Of a DNA stretch of 64,000 nt, positions 26,724 through 34,687 are shown piece by piece. The position numbers and the translations under genes were made by a program. This stretch comes from Corynebacterium aquatimens. Its GTDB lineage: Bacteria > Actinomycetota > Actinomycetes > Mycobacteriales > Mycobacteriaceae. The notes beneath the pieces are model-generated. The model was given only the letters and a program-made list of their open reading frames with translations, was not told the origin of the DNA and made no database searches. Positions within the stretch are counted from its first letter, which is position 1, and each line of letters begins with the position of its first letter. The stretch lies in the NCBI RefSeq assembly GCF_030408395.1, contig NZ_CP046980.1:1984001-2048000 (forward strand), written 5' to 3'.

Positions 26724-27419
26724 ATGGTTACTAGACTGCAAAGAATGCAGCGCCGCCTCACCATCCTCGCAGCACTCGCTGCCCTCAGCCTCACCGCAAC
26801 TGGGTGTTCGCAGAGCCAGCCTATCGACGAGGAAATCCACCTCTCAGCCCACAACGCCCCCACCGAAGGACCGTCGGAGGAGGAAGAAGAAGAAAAAACG
26901 ACTTCGAAGCCCCCGGCGGAGCGAGCCAAGCCAAAGTGCGCAGAACTGCGGAACGACCCGCGGGATGCCTTCCCATCGAATTCCCAACCGGGCCGCATGC
27001 CTGCCGTCGACTACCTGGACTACAACTTCTGGATCTCTGACATCGACAACCAGTATGACCCCTGCGATCCCCTTAGCTGGGTGGTGTTCCGCGGTGGCCT
27101 AGGCGACGTAGAGAAACCCGCGCACACTGCAGCCTCCATTACGGACGGGATCGCCTTCTACGTGAACGGCGTCCCAGACGGTGAGATGCGATTGTTCACG
27201 TCGATTGAACGAGTTGAGACAGACGGCGATGGTACGGCTACCTTCTCCTGGGGCGAACGCACCGGCTCGACAGCAGAAGGCATCACCGCTCATTACAGCG
27301 TGTCCTTAAAAGCCTCGGGCGGAAGCATCAAGGCTATCGACGGAGACATTGCTGAATTCAACGAACGGTGGAACGATCCGCAGAACGAATACCAATTGGG
27401 AACCTACGACGAGAGGTAA
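26724..27419 (+). CDS. Hypothetical lipoprotein with acidic linker
   Basis: About 231 residues. The N-terminus MVTRLQRMQRRLTILAALAA followed by a hydrophobic core and TATGC is a lipoprotein signal with a weak lipobox. A Glu run (SEEEEEEKTT) forms a charged linker before a folded domain containing CAELRNDPRDAFPS, DNQYDPCDPLSWVVFRGG and IAFYVNGVP. I recall similar secreted corynebacterial proteins of unknown function (DLSWVV-type domain). It starts 4 bp after the SWIM gene ends, so the two are probably co-expressed. The ATG at 26745 is an alternative start. Confidence 0.75.
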   Translation: MVTRLQRMQRRLTILAALAALSLTATGCSQSQPIDEEIHLSAHNAPTEGPSEEEEEEKTTSKPPAERAKPKCAELRNDPRDAFPSNSQPGRMPAVDYLDYNFWISDIDNQYDPCDPLSWVVFRGGLGDVEKPAHTAASITDGIAFYVNGVPDGEMRLFTSIERVETDGDGTATFSWGERTGSTAEGITAHYSVSLKASGGSIKAIDGDIAEFNERWNDPQNEYQLGTYDER

Positions 27420-27430
27420 CCCAGGTCGGT

Positions 27431-28870
27431 CTAGAACGGTGGTTTGTAGACATCAAACTCAAACCTCAATCCGTACTCATTCTCCAGTGAGAGGAGCTCG
27501 AGGTAGAGGTCCGCGAGTTCCTCATCACTAGCCTTCTCAATTTTGTCCGCGATCGTGTGGGCTTTGGCGTAGAAGTCCGCCACGTGCCGGCGTTGTTCTT
27601 GAACGTCTGCCAGGGATTTTTTCCACCGCGGGTTGCGCGGAGTGAGCTGCGACTTCAAGAATCCATCCGAATGCTCTAGGGCATAGGTGCCGTCATTGAA
27701 AAGCCACACGACATCGCCTGAGTCAGGATCAGCAATGTAGAAGGCACGGCGATCGGTTTTGATGTTGTGATGGTGCTGGCACAGGGTGTACAAGTTGCCC
27801 GGTGTTGTTGCGCCGCCTTCATCAAACGGAACCCGATGGTCGAGCTGACAGTCCTTTGCTTGGCGCCAACAGCCTGGCCAGACGCAATATCGGTCCCTGG
27901 CGTTGCAGTAGGCCTTCATGGCCGCTGATGGGACGTAGCCTTCGAGCTCCGCGTGGGAGACACCGTCTAAGTCAATCAGCCGAGCGATTTCCACGCCACC
28001 GATGTCTTCCAACGTTGCAAGGCCAGCAGAATCGGTCCAACCAGAATCAGGGAAGAAGATCGCTTCGCCCTCGATTGGTTCCCCGCCCTGCTCTAGTGGG
28101 GCCGTCATAGGCACGAAACCAAACAGCGTGAGCCTCGGCGTTGGCACGACTTCACCCGTACACAGCTTCACCAACGCATCGCCGTAGGAAATCTTTTCGC
28201 CGCGCGCGATGTCCTCGATCGCTGCTTTGATCATTGCCATCGAGGTGGCATCCGCCGTGACCTCCATCGCCGGAATTCCGCCGGAACAGTGGAAACGGAC
28301 GTTGACCTTTTCTGATTTCTTTTTCTTTTCGCGCTTCTCCCGCTTCTTCTCATCGAACGCACGGCCGGCGTCGAGGGAAGAGATCAGGCGCCTCAGCGCG
28401 TTTCTGATCTGCCTCTGGGTGGGCAGTGGCTGGTTGGGGAAGCGTGGCACGAGGTATTCCGTAACAAGATAATTGTCGATTTCTGACAAAGTCCCGTAGC
28501 TCACCGAGTTCCCCAAGGTCTCAAGCTCTGCGTCTATTGCCGTCAATCGCGGAAGGTCAAGCAGCTTCGATTCCTCCTGCAGTGCCCTCAGCATCGGGAG
28601 TTCTTGCAACCGGGCGTACGCAAGAATGGCCTTCTTAATGCGCTTCGCGGCCATTCCAGTTTTTGCCTGCATCCGAACAACAACAAGATCGAGATCATCC
28701 ACCAAACAGCTGTCTTCCGCAGCCCATGAAAACAGCGCGTATTCGGCCTCCCGGAGGATGTGCGCTGATGCGACGATCTCGTCGCTGAATCGCTCTGTAC
28801 TAAAGAACGCTTCGGCGTCTTTGATGCCGGTTTTGGTGCCGTCCCCGCCACCGTCGTTACTTGTGCTCAT
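27431..28870 (-). CDS. DUF222/HNH endonuclease domain protein
   Basis: 479 residues from ATG 28870, where AAAAGGAGAGGGGG gives a clear ribosome site. The N-terminal two thirds is the DUF222-type helical region; a basic low-complexity stretch KKREKREKKKKSEK lies in the middle. The C-terminal HNH nuclease has the zinc cysteines RYCVWPGC and CQLDHRVPFDEGGATT, then NLYTLCQHHHNIKT. These 13E12-type proteins are multicopy in Actinobacteria and may be mobile, but no terminal repeats or second copy are visible here. Nuclease activity is likely from the intact HNH; the target is unknown. Confidence 0.88.
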   Translation of the reverse strand: MSTSNDGGGDGTKTGIKDAEAFFSTERFSDEIVASAHILREAEYALFSWAAEDSCLVDDLDLVVVRMQAKTGMAAKRIKKAILAYARLQELPMLRALQEESKLLDLPRLTAIDAELETLGNSVSYGTLSEIDNYLVTEYLVPRFPNQPLPTQRQIRNALRRLISSLDAGRAFDEKKREKREKKKKSEKVNVRFHCSGGIPAMEVTADATSMAMIKAAIEDIARGEKISYGDALVKLCTGEVVPTPRLTLFGFVPMTAPLEQGGEPIEGEAIFFPDSGWTDSAGLATLEDIGGVEIARLIDLDGVSHAELEGYVPSAAMKAYCNARDRYCVWPGCWRQAKDCQLDHRVPFDEGGATTPGNLYTLCQHHHNIKTDRRAFYIADPDSGDVVWLFNDGTYALEHSDGFLKSQLTPRNPRWKKSLADVQEQRRHVADFYAKAHTIADKIEKASDEELADLYLELLSLENEYGLRFEFDVYKPPF

Positions 28871-29111
28871 TGGGCCCCCTCTCCTTTTAGTTATGTGCCC
28901 TCCGTTGCTTCCACTGTATACGCACACCTGTTCTACAGGCAACAGTTTTTCCAAACTTCTTTAAACTAATTTCGCTATTGCGTTCTATTTTATTTTTGGG
29001 CAAACCATCATTGTATAACCCGAGCCGGACACTAAGATCCGGGCACGGAGATTCCAAAAGGACGGCGGCGTTTCGTAGAAACATTTGACCAACGACCTAA
29101 ACTAGGGCGTT
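28871..29111. other. A+T-rich divergent promoter region
   Basis: About 240 bp between the divergent HNH gene and the accD-like gene. The middle (28945-29010) is clearly A+T rich compared with its neighbours, as expected for promoters in both directions. TTGACC (29088-29093) and TAAACT (29098-29103) occur close to the accD start but are too close together for a standard -35/-10 pair. No gene is seen. Confidence 0.4.
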
Positions 29112-30602
29112 ATGACCAACGCGAAGCCTGACCTTTCCACGACCGCCGGTAAGATCGCGGACCTCAACAACCGTTTAACGGAGGCCCGTGAGCCTCACGG
29201 CGGCAAGGAGCAAGGCCGCGTGCGCCAGCGCGTGGAGGCGCTGCTCGACCCAGATTCCTTCACAGAAACCGATGCGCTCGCGCGTCACCGCGTGGAGGAG
29301 TACGGCCTCGACCGCATGAAACCTCCGACTGACGGCGTGGTCACGGGCTATGGGCTTATCGACGGCCGGAGGGTGTGCGTCTTCGCCCACGACAACACAA
29401 TGTTCGAGGGCGCGCTCGGTGAGGTCTCGGCGGAAAAGGTCCTGAAAATTTACGAGCTGGCCACGAAGACCGGTGTGCCGGTCATCGCGATCCATGATTC
29501 TTCCGGCGCGCGCCTGGAAGAAGGCGTCGTGACGGCGTCGAAAACCGCCCGTATTTTGCGCGCAGCCACCGACGCATCGGGTGTTGTGCCGCAAATCTCC
29601 ATTGTTGTTGGCCAGGCTCACTCACTAGCGTCGCTGCTAGTGCCGCTGAGCGACATCACGGTCATGGTGAAGGGCTCTTCGATGCACTTAACGTCGCCGG
29701 CGGCGGTGACGAAGGTGACGCGTAAGGTAGCGACGTCGGAAAGCATTGGCGGCTGGAAAGTCCACTCGCGGATTACGGGAACGGCGCACCTCACCGCCGG
29801 CACAGATCTTGAGGCTATCGCGGCCGTACGTGACCTCGTGGGGTTCCTTCCGGAGAACAACCGCGCGGCATCTCCGATCCGCGAGAGTGCGGACACCGTG
29901 GCTGCTGAGCTGGACTCATTCATGCCGGACCACGACTGGTCCACCTATGACGTTCGAGACATCATCAACCGCGTCACGGACGGTGATTTCGTCGAGCTGC
30001 AGCGCGGCTACGCAGACAACGTCGTGACCGGATTTGCACACGTTGCTGGGCGCGCAGTGGGTGTCGTGGCTAACCAGCCGAGCGTGCTCGCCGGGTGCTT
30101 GGACCATGCGGCCGCGACTAAGGCCGCGCGATTTATTCGGACGTGTGATTCCTTCAACTTGCCCATCGTAGAGTTCGTCGACTCCCCCGGTTTCTTCCCT
30201 TCGGAAGAAGAGGAACACTTGGGTTCTGTGGCCGACGGCGCGACGCTTGCCTACGCGTTCGCGGAAGCCCAGGTGGGCAAAATTACGGTGATCACGCGTA
30301 AGGCGATCGGCCCATCCTACGTGGTCATGGGGTCGAAGGAGCTTGGCGCGGACATGGTTTTCGCCTGGCCGACCGCGCAGATCGCGCTTACCGACGCGAC
30401 GACGGCGGGCGAGCTGCTTGGCGTCGATTCGACCGAGTACGCAGCTAACAACCTCACCCCCTACGTAGCAACGGAGCGTGGACTCGTCGACGCGGTGATC
30501 GAGCCGTCGTCGACCCGCACCCAGGTCACCGAGGCGCTCCGCTTGCTGGAGCGCAAGGTGGTCTACCGTCACCCGCGCAAGCACGGGAACATTCCTTTGT
30601 AA
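29112..30602 (+). CDS. Acyl-CoA carboxylase carboxyltransferase (beta) subunit with atypical active-site loops
   Basis: 496 residues. The fold is plainly that of the AccD/PccB family: TAGKIADLNNRLTEA at the start, VVTGYGLIDGRRVCVFAHD, DASGVVPQISIVVG, DGDFVELQRGYADN, FVDSPGFFPSEEEE and the shared C-terminus RKHGNIPL. Two oxyanion-hole loops look altered. After QISIVVG the usual glycine-rich C-A-G-G stretch reads GQAHSLAS, and the usual RKAYGGAYCVMGSK reads RKAIGPSYVVMGSK. It is also about 40 residues shorter than typical members. It is followed by accE and maf, the order known for accD1/dtsR loci. Whether it is an active carboxyltransferase, and for which acyl-CoA, cannot be told. Confidence 0.8.
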   Translation: MTNAKPDLSTTAGKIADLNNRLTEAREPHGGKEQGRVRQRVEALLDPDSFTETDALARHRVEEYGLDRMKPPTDGVVTGYGLIDGRRVCVFAHDNTMFEGALGEVSAEKVLKIYELATKTGVPVIAIHDSSGARLEEGVVTASKTARILRAATDASGVVPQISIVVGQAHSLASLLVPLSDITVMVKGSSMHLTSPAAVTKVTRKVATSESIGGWKVHSRITGTAHLTAGTDLEAIAAVRDLVGFLPENNRAASPIRESADTVAAELDSFMPDHDWSTYDVRDIINRVTDGDFVELQRGYADNVVTGFAHVAGRAVGVVANQPSVLAGCLDHAAATKAARFIRTCDSFNLPIVEFVDSPGFFPSEEEEHLGSVADGATLAYAFAEAQVGKITVITRKAIGPSYVVMGSKELGADMVFAWPTAQIALTDATTAGELLGVDSTEYAANNLTPYVATERGLVDAVIEPSSTRTQVTEALRLLERKVVYRHPRKHGNIPL

Positions 30603-30632
30603 ACTCTGCTCGGGACCAATGGAGAAAAAATT

Positions 30633-30830
30633 GTGGATATCAAGGTAATCAAGGGTAACCCGACCGAGGACGAGCTCAAGGCCTTGGTGCAGGTCCTCAC
30701 CGATCTTCAGCAAGAAGCAAAGGCTCGCACGTCACGCGGTTACCGGAACCTGTGGGGGCGCCCGGGCAATCCGAATCACGGCCCGGTCGTGTTCAATCCG
30801 TCGGCGTTCAGCTCACAAACTCTGTTTTAA
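30633..30830 (+). CDS. accE: Acyl-CoA carboxylase epsilon subunit
   Basis: 65 residues from GTG 30633 with GGAGAAAA upstream. The pattern IKVIKGNPTEDELKALV followed by an Arg-rich, Trp-containing tail (NLWGRPGNPNHG) is that of the actinobacterial epsilon subunit, which bridges biotin-carrier and carboxyltransferase subunits. It is 30 bp after the accD-like gene and its stop touches the maf start, so the three form an operon. Its presence argues that the accD-like product still enters a carboxylase complex. Confidence 0.85.
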   Translation: MDIKVIKGNPTEDELKALVQVLTDLQQEAKARTSRGYRNLWGRPGNPNHGPVVFNPSAFSSQTLF

Positions 30831-31439
30831 ATGCAGCTCGTACTAGCTTCACAATCCCCGTCGCGTCTGATGATTCTCCGTAACGCTGGGGTGGAGCCCG
30901 TGGTGAAACCTGCGCACATTGATGAGCAATCGCTTATCGACGACCTGCAGGAAGCACCACCGGCCGACGTTGTGACGGCACTCGCACGCGCCAAAGCCGA
31001 GGCGATACTGCCCGGCGTTGAAGGAGAGGCGATCGTCGTCGGCTGCGACTCGATGCTCTTGCTCGACGGCGAGCTTCAAGGCAAACCGCACACGGTCGAG
31101 GAGACGGTTCGCCGATGGAAGGCGCAGCGGGGGCGCACGGCGGAGCTCATCACTGGCCACGCGGTAGCCCACGTCGGCGAGACGGTGACGTGGTACGAGG
31201 ACGCGGTGGCCACTGCAATTCATTTTGGCGATGTTTCCGATAAAGACATCGAGGCCTACGCCCGCTCCGGCGAACCGCTCGAGTGCGCCGGGGCCTTCAC
31301 GCTCGAGGCCCTAGGCGGGTGGTTCATCGACGCGATCGACGGCGACCAAACCTCCGTGATCGGGCTGTCCTTGCCGCTGCTGAGGAGGGCTTTGTACTCC
31401 TATGGGCTCGACGCCTCATCGGTGTGGCAACAACAATAG
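30831..31439 (+). CDS. maf: Maf-family nucleoside triphosphate pyrophosphatase
   Basis: 202 residues. The start LVLASQSPSRLMILRNAG is the Maf nucleotide loop, followed by VKPAHIDEQSL, IVVGCDSMLLLDG with its catalytic Asp, GKPHTVEE and GAFTLEALGGWFIDAIDGD. Maf proteins hydrolyse dTTP/UTP or modified nucleotides and act in house-cleaning or septation. Its ATG follows the accE stop directly. The defence island begins immediately after its stop. Confidence 0.93.
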   Translation: MQLVLASQSPSRLMILRNAGVEPVVKPAHIDEQSLIDDLQEAPPADVVTALARAKAEAILPGVEGEAIVVGCDSMLLLDGELQGKPHTVEETVRRWKAQRGRTAELITGHAVAHVGETVTWYEDAVATAIHFGDVSDKDIEAYARSGEPLECAGAFTLEALGGWFIDAIDGDQTSVIGLSLPLLRRALYSYGLDASSVWQQQ

Positions 31440-31477
31440 GCCCAAGAGAATAGGTCCGGAAAGACTCTTAGCCGCGA

Positions 31478-32353
31478 CTATTTTATTCTGGTACCGAATG
31501 CTTTCGGGCAGTATGGTGCCAAGGCCGGAGCTGAAACTAACACTTCAGTGGCGTTCCTCTTCTTATGCGCCGAGTAACCAATTTTTAGATCCCAATTGGT
31601 GTGTCCGGCATATATCTCACGCACAAGCGCATCATCGTCGTAGGTAAGAAGCCAATTGGTAAAACTACTCTCGTATAGCACTTCCCCGAGTTTGTAGTGA
31701 TCGGTTAGCTTAAAATGGTTCATATAGAGACGGTCCGCTTTCTTAACATAGGGCGGATCCACGAAGACAAACGTAGAGTCATTTTCGATTCCGAATTCTT
31801 CTGAAGCAGAGCCCAGCAACTTAACGCCGTCGAATCCGGTGATAATAATTCTGTCCTTCTGATCCGCGATACGTTCTATAAGATCCGTAAGTGCCTCGCG
31901 GTTGAATCTGCAGTCCATCTTATACTTGCCCGTCTGACTTCGCCCACCGATGAGACCGCCCCTTATCACACCAGAATGATTGGTTCGATTGAGATAAAAG
32001 TTCGCGAATCCTAGGTCGAAATCGTACTCATCGTCAATGGCCTGATCCGATATGCTTTTCCAGTGATTCCACTCTTCAACATTCAAAGGAACCGTTTGCA
32101 GCTTCGCACAGAACCGCTCAGTTTCCGTTACGATTGCTTTCCAAAACGAGTATATTCCCGGATCGGCGTCGTTCAGCCAGACACGCCCCACTATCCCCTC
32201 AAGTAATAGCTCCAACGCCACGGCAGCACCGCCGCAAAAGGGTTCGAAATAGGTCTCTATAGTCTCAGGATATTCTTCGATGAGCGCTTGAATATTGCCA
32301 CTAATCTGACCTTTGCTGCCCGGGTATCGCAAAGGTGAACGCATCTTGGGCAT
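31478..32353 (-). CDS. D12-class adenine-N6 DNA methyltransferase (Dam/DpnM-like)
   Basis: 291 residues. The order of motifs is D12 class: the AdoMet-binding LRYPGSKGQISGNIQ near the start, YFEPFCGGAAVALELL, and the catalytic DPPY as FVDPPYVKKADRLYM. The expected product is N6-methyladenine in a short target; the target cannot be read from sequence. A GTAGGTAGG site precedes the ATG, only 16 bp after the AAA ATPase gene, so the two are an operon. Codon use is more A+T rich than in maf or the ATP-grasp gene, which supports horizontal origin. Confidence 0.92.
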   Translation of the reverse strand: MPKMRSPLRYPGSKGQISGNIQALIEEYPETIETYFEPFCGGAAVALELLLEGIVGRVWLNDADPGIYSFWKAIVTETERFCAKLQTVPLNVEEWNHWKSISDQAIDDEYDFDLGFANFYLNRTNHSGVIRGGLIGGRSQTGKYKMDCRFNREALTDLIERIADQKDRIIITGFDGVKLLGSASEEFGIENDSTFVFVDPPYVKKADRLYMNHFKLTDHYKLGEVLYESSFTNWLLTYDDDALVREIYAGHTNWDLKIGYSAHKKRNATEVLVSAPALAPYCPKAFGTRIK

Positions 32354-32369
32354 CCGCGCCTACCTACTT

Positions 32370-34034
32370 TCACTTTACTGCGATTGCGTAATTTTCTCGA
32401 AACTCCTCTGCGAACTGCTGTATCGCGGTCGAATTAGAATCGAGCCAGAACTTTACGACTGTTTCCCTGAGACTAACTGGGATTCGGTTGTACCACTGTT
32501 TATAGACCTCCCCGCCAGTACAACCCTGGAAATCATCCATATCCATCATTGTGGAGTAACTGACGTTCATTTCGTCGAGTTCGGAGTTCGAATAAAGAAC
32601 ACACTCAGGGCCCTCTTGTTCATAGAAAGTAAACATCTGTTCTTCGATTGGCTTTTCGCCAGGTAGGAACATTATGCTCCTTTCTCCCAAACGGAAGCGA
32701 TCATCGGCGTTTAGACAGAGGTTTGCCTGAGGAATCTGTTTTTGTATCTCGGCAGGATCTTTTACCGCAACATCAGGATCGAGAACAACCAGTGCCGAAC
32801 CAAGTAGATTCGGGTAAGCATTGAACATGGCCAGAATTTGAGTCCACCCTAAACTACTATCGCACACTTCTACAGGACAATCTGCAATGTGGTGCTCATG
32901 GATAAGTCTAAAAACCAACCCTGCTACACCGTCTTCTAGGAATACTCTTGGATTCTCTCGAGAAACGCCATTGACTATTTCATTATTTAGGTCAGCTTCC
33001 ACGCGCCGAAACGACGGATTATCGAGAACGTCTATGCACCCATCCTTTCTTCGCAAATAGCACAGTCTTGTGAAATCGTTTTGCGGAGAACAGACCTTTA
33101 GAACTTGCTGAATCAAATACAACGAGTGGGTCGTGAAAACTATTTGAAAACCGCAATCTCTCGATACTTCAGTTAGAAATTTGTATAGTTTTTCTTGAGC
33201 AACCGGATGCAGGGTTGCATCAAGTTCGTCAATAAGAAGAAGTCCGCCTGACCAAGCGTCACCCATTTGTTGCTTAAGCCGTTTGAAACTCAACGCGCTT
33301 AGAACGATCTGCCCTACGTTATCTTGACCTGCCGAATTCGCGGTGAAACCGTAATTTTCTGTCTCGATTGGAACGCCTTTCTTTCTTGGGGCTTCCGCAA
33401 TGGTTAATTGAGCCAGGCTTTCTATGGAATCTTGGAGACCGAGAATTCTTTTGTAAACCGATGAGTACTCAGCCAAGATGTCCTCAGTTAGCTTCTTCTT
33501 TGTCGCGAGATACTCGTCAGTTTCGCCTACAGGAAACAATCTAGAGAGACCTAAATAGTAAGTTGGCCACTGTAGTTTTCTTTCATTCCGATCCGGCCGC
33601 CCGGCTTTCTTGGGAATCAGTCTGAACCGAGTACGCGGATCTTCGGTTCTCGTCAAAGTGGATGTATCACCGACATTCGATGGCTTGTTGGGCTTTTGAA
33701 GAGCGGTTCGAAAACTTAGAATGCCAGTGGGAGGAATGTTCTTGATCGCTAAACTATCATCCTCTTTAAAAGCAATATTGACGATCCCCCCTGTAGCATC
33801 AAAACCCGGATCGTAGGTCAATACTTCTGACAACTCCGTAGAAAAACCGTCACCGTTCAAATGAACGCCTAGCTGTTTAGGGAGATGACCGCAATTCCCG
33901 AGGGCAGCCAAGATTGTCGATTTTCCGACCCCATTGTGCCCGGCAATGGCGGTTACCCCTCGACCTAGATAAAGCTTCGTTGCGGGTTCTGTAAAAGCTC
34001 GAAGCTTACTTATCTCAATCTCGCTAATGTACAT
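32370..34034 (-). CDS. AAA (ABC-type) ATPase with TOPRIM-like C-terminus, probable phage defence
   Basis: 554 residues. Walker A is GHNGVGKST at residues 32-40, following the SMC/RecF-like start ISEIEISKLRAFTE. The ABC-type Walker B and D-loop appear as GGLLLIDELDATLHPVAQEK, then VFTTHSLYLIQQV. A C-terminal region of ~180 residues has an acidic turn VFLEDGVAGLVFRLI and a later LVVLDPDVAVKD, the Glu ... DxD spacing of a TOPRIM nuclease fold (OLD or DUF4435-like). ATPase plus TOPRIM in one chain is the layout of OLD nucleases and of fused PARIS-type proteins. It is A+T rich and sits upstream of the D12 methylase. The defence role is inferred from domains and island context. Confidence 0.8.
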   Translation of the reverse strand: MYISEIEISKLRAFTEPATKLYLGRGVTAIAGHNGVGKSTILAALGNCGHLPKQLGVHLNGDGFSTELSEVLTYDPGFDATGGIVNIAFKEDDSLAIKNIPPTGILSFRTALQKPNKPSNVGDTSTLTRTEDPRTRFRLIPKKAGRPDRNERKLQWPTYYLGLSRLFPVGETDEYLATKKKLTEDILAEYSSVYKRILGLQDSIESLAQLTIAEAPRKKGVPIETENYGFTANSAGQDNVGQIVLSALSFKRLKQQMGDAWSGGLLLIDELDATLHPVAQEKLYKFLTEVSRDCGFQIVFTTHSLYLIQQVLKVCSPQNDFTRLCYLRRKDGCIDVLDNPSFRRVEADLNNEIVNGVSRENPRVFLEDGVAGLVFRLIHEHHIADCPVEVCDSSLGWTQILAMFNAYPNLLGSALVVLDPDVAVKDPAEIQKQIPQANLCLNADDRFRLGERSIMFLPGEKPIEEQMFTFYEQEGPECVLYSNSELDEMNVSYSTMMDMDDFQGCTGGEVYKQWYNRIPVSLRETVVKFWLDSNSTAIQQFAEEFRENYAIAVK

Positions 34035-34157
34035 TCCTAGAACCTTTCACGCACACGGAACTTCCACGTGAATGTAAACTCTAATCCGAAATAGTAGACC
34101 CCATGAGACTATGGAATATAGTCAACCCACCGCTAATGCTGAATTGCAGAAGCAAGC

Positions 34158-34192
34158 GCTGCTCTTGGCAGCCACAAACCCCCAAGAGCGGC
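34158..34192 (-). terminator. Relic terminator hairpin of the duplicated gene end
   Basis: GCTGCTCTTGG pairs with CCAAGAGCGGC across a 13-nt loop (11 pairs, one of them G-T). It stands at nearly the same distance downstream of the relic reading frame as the true terminator at 37655-37691 stands from the intact gene, so it belongs to the same duplicated unit even though the stem sequence differs. Confidence 0.55.
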
Positions 34193-34214
34193 AACATTCG
34201 AGAAAGGGGAAAGT

Positions 34215-34415
34215 CTAAACGGCTTTTCCCTCGACGCGCTTGGTAATTCCCTCAGCGTCGAGCTACTGGATGCTCATGGCCGGCTCGGAGGTGAAGCCGA
34301 CGCAGGAGCAATTGATCCCGCCAAGTACGTTAGGATGCTCGCCGGCCTCATCGTCATCGGCGAGCATCAAATCGGCGGTCCCGGATCAAAGGGATGTTGT
34401 AGCCAGCTCCTCAAG
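34215..34415 (-). pseudogene. Relic of the 3' end of the Cj0069-family ATP-grasp gene
   Basis: Translated on the minus strand this gives ADLMLADDDEAGEHPNVLG, GINCSCVGFTSEPAMSIQ, an in-frame stop, then ITKRVEGK. The intact neighbour at 37714-38775 ends ADFMLADDDETGEDTYVLG, EINCSCVGFTSELDMGIQ and ATKRVEEK. The match extends some 30 nt further upstream with a frameshift and then fades. Only the last ~60 codons remain. The divergence suggests a copy from another strain or an old duplication. Confidence 0.9.
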
Positions 34416-34687
34416 GGATTCATCCCATCAACCCTTGGGATCAGACTTTAACCGAGCGCGATCATGTGCTCGTTTGCATCGGCACGAGCTGTCAAGTATT
34501 AACTTTCGTCCCACTGAACAGGATCCTACAGAACAGCCACTATTTCCACCTACCCGAAGATCAAACATAGATTCGATCTATTTGCAAGTCTTAGCTGACT
34601 GCTCGCTATTATTCTGAGTGACCCTTTGCCATTGAGCATTCCCTTAAGCAAACGCGCCGCGTCGAGCAAAACAAAGTAAGGATAGTA

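Larger units (their letters stand above)
34035..34687. other. Non-coding spacer of the defence island with relic sequence
   Basis: About 650 bp between the divergent ATPase and methylase genes. On the ATPase side there is a palindrome ACTAT-GGAAT-ATAGT at 34108-34122 in what should be its promoter. The middle holds the relic of the ATP-grasp gene and its terminator (34158-34415). From about 34420 to 34680 I see no gene; this part should carry the methylase promoter, with AAGTAAGG as the ribosome site before ATG 34688. Confidence 0.6.

Noticed and set aside
27431..28870. Group II intron or transposon carrying the HNH gene
   Set aside because: No terminal inverted repeats, target duplication or reverse transcriptase are visible around it.
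32313..32666. Small plus-strand frame opposite the end of the ATPase gene
   Set aside because: It overlaps the 3' end of a gene with clear motifs, has no ribosome site and is probably chance in A+T-richer DNA.
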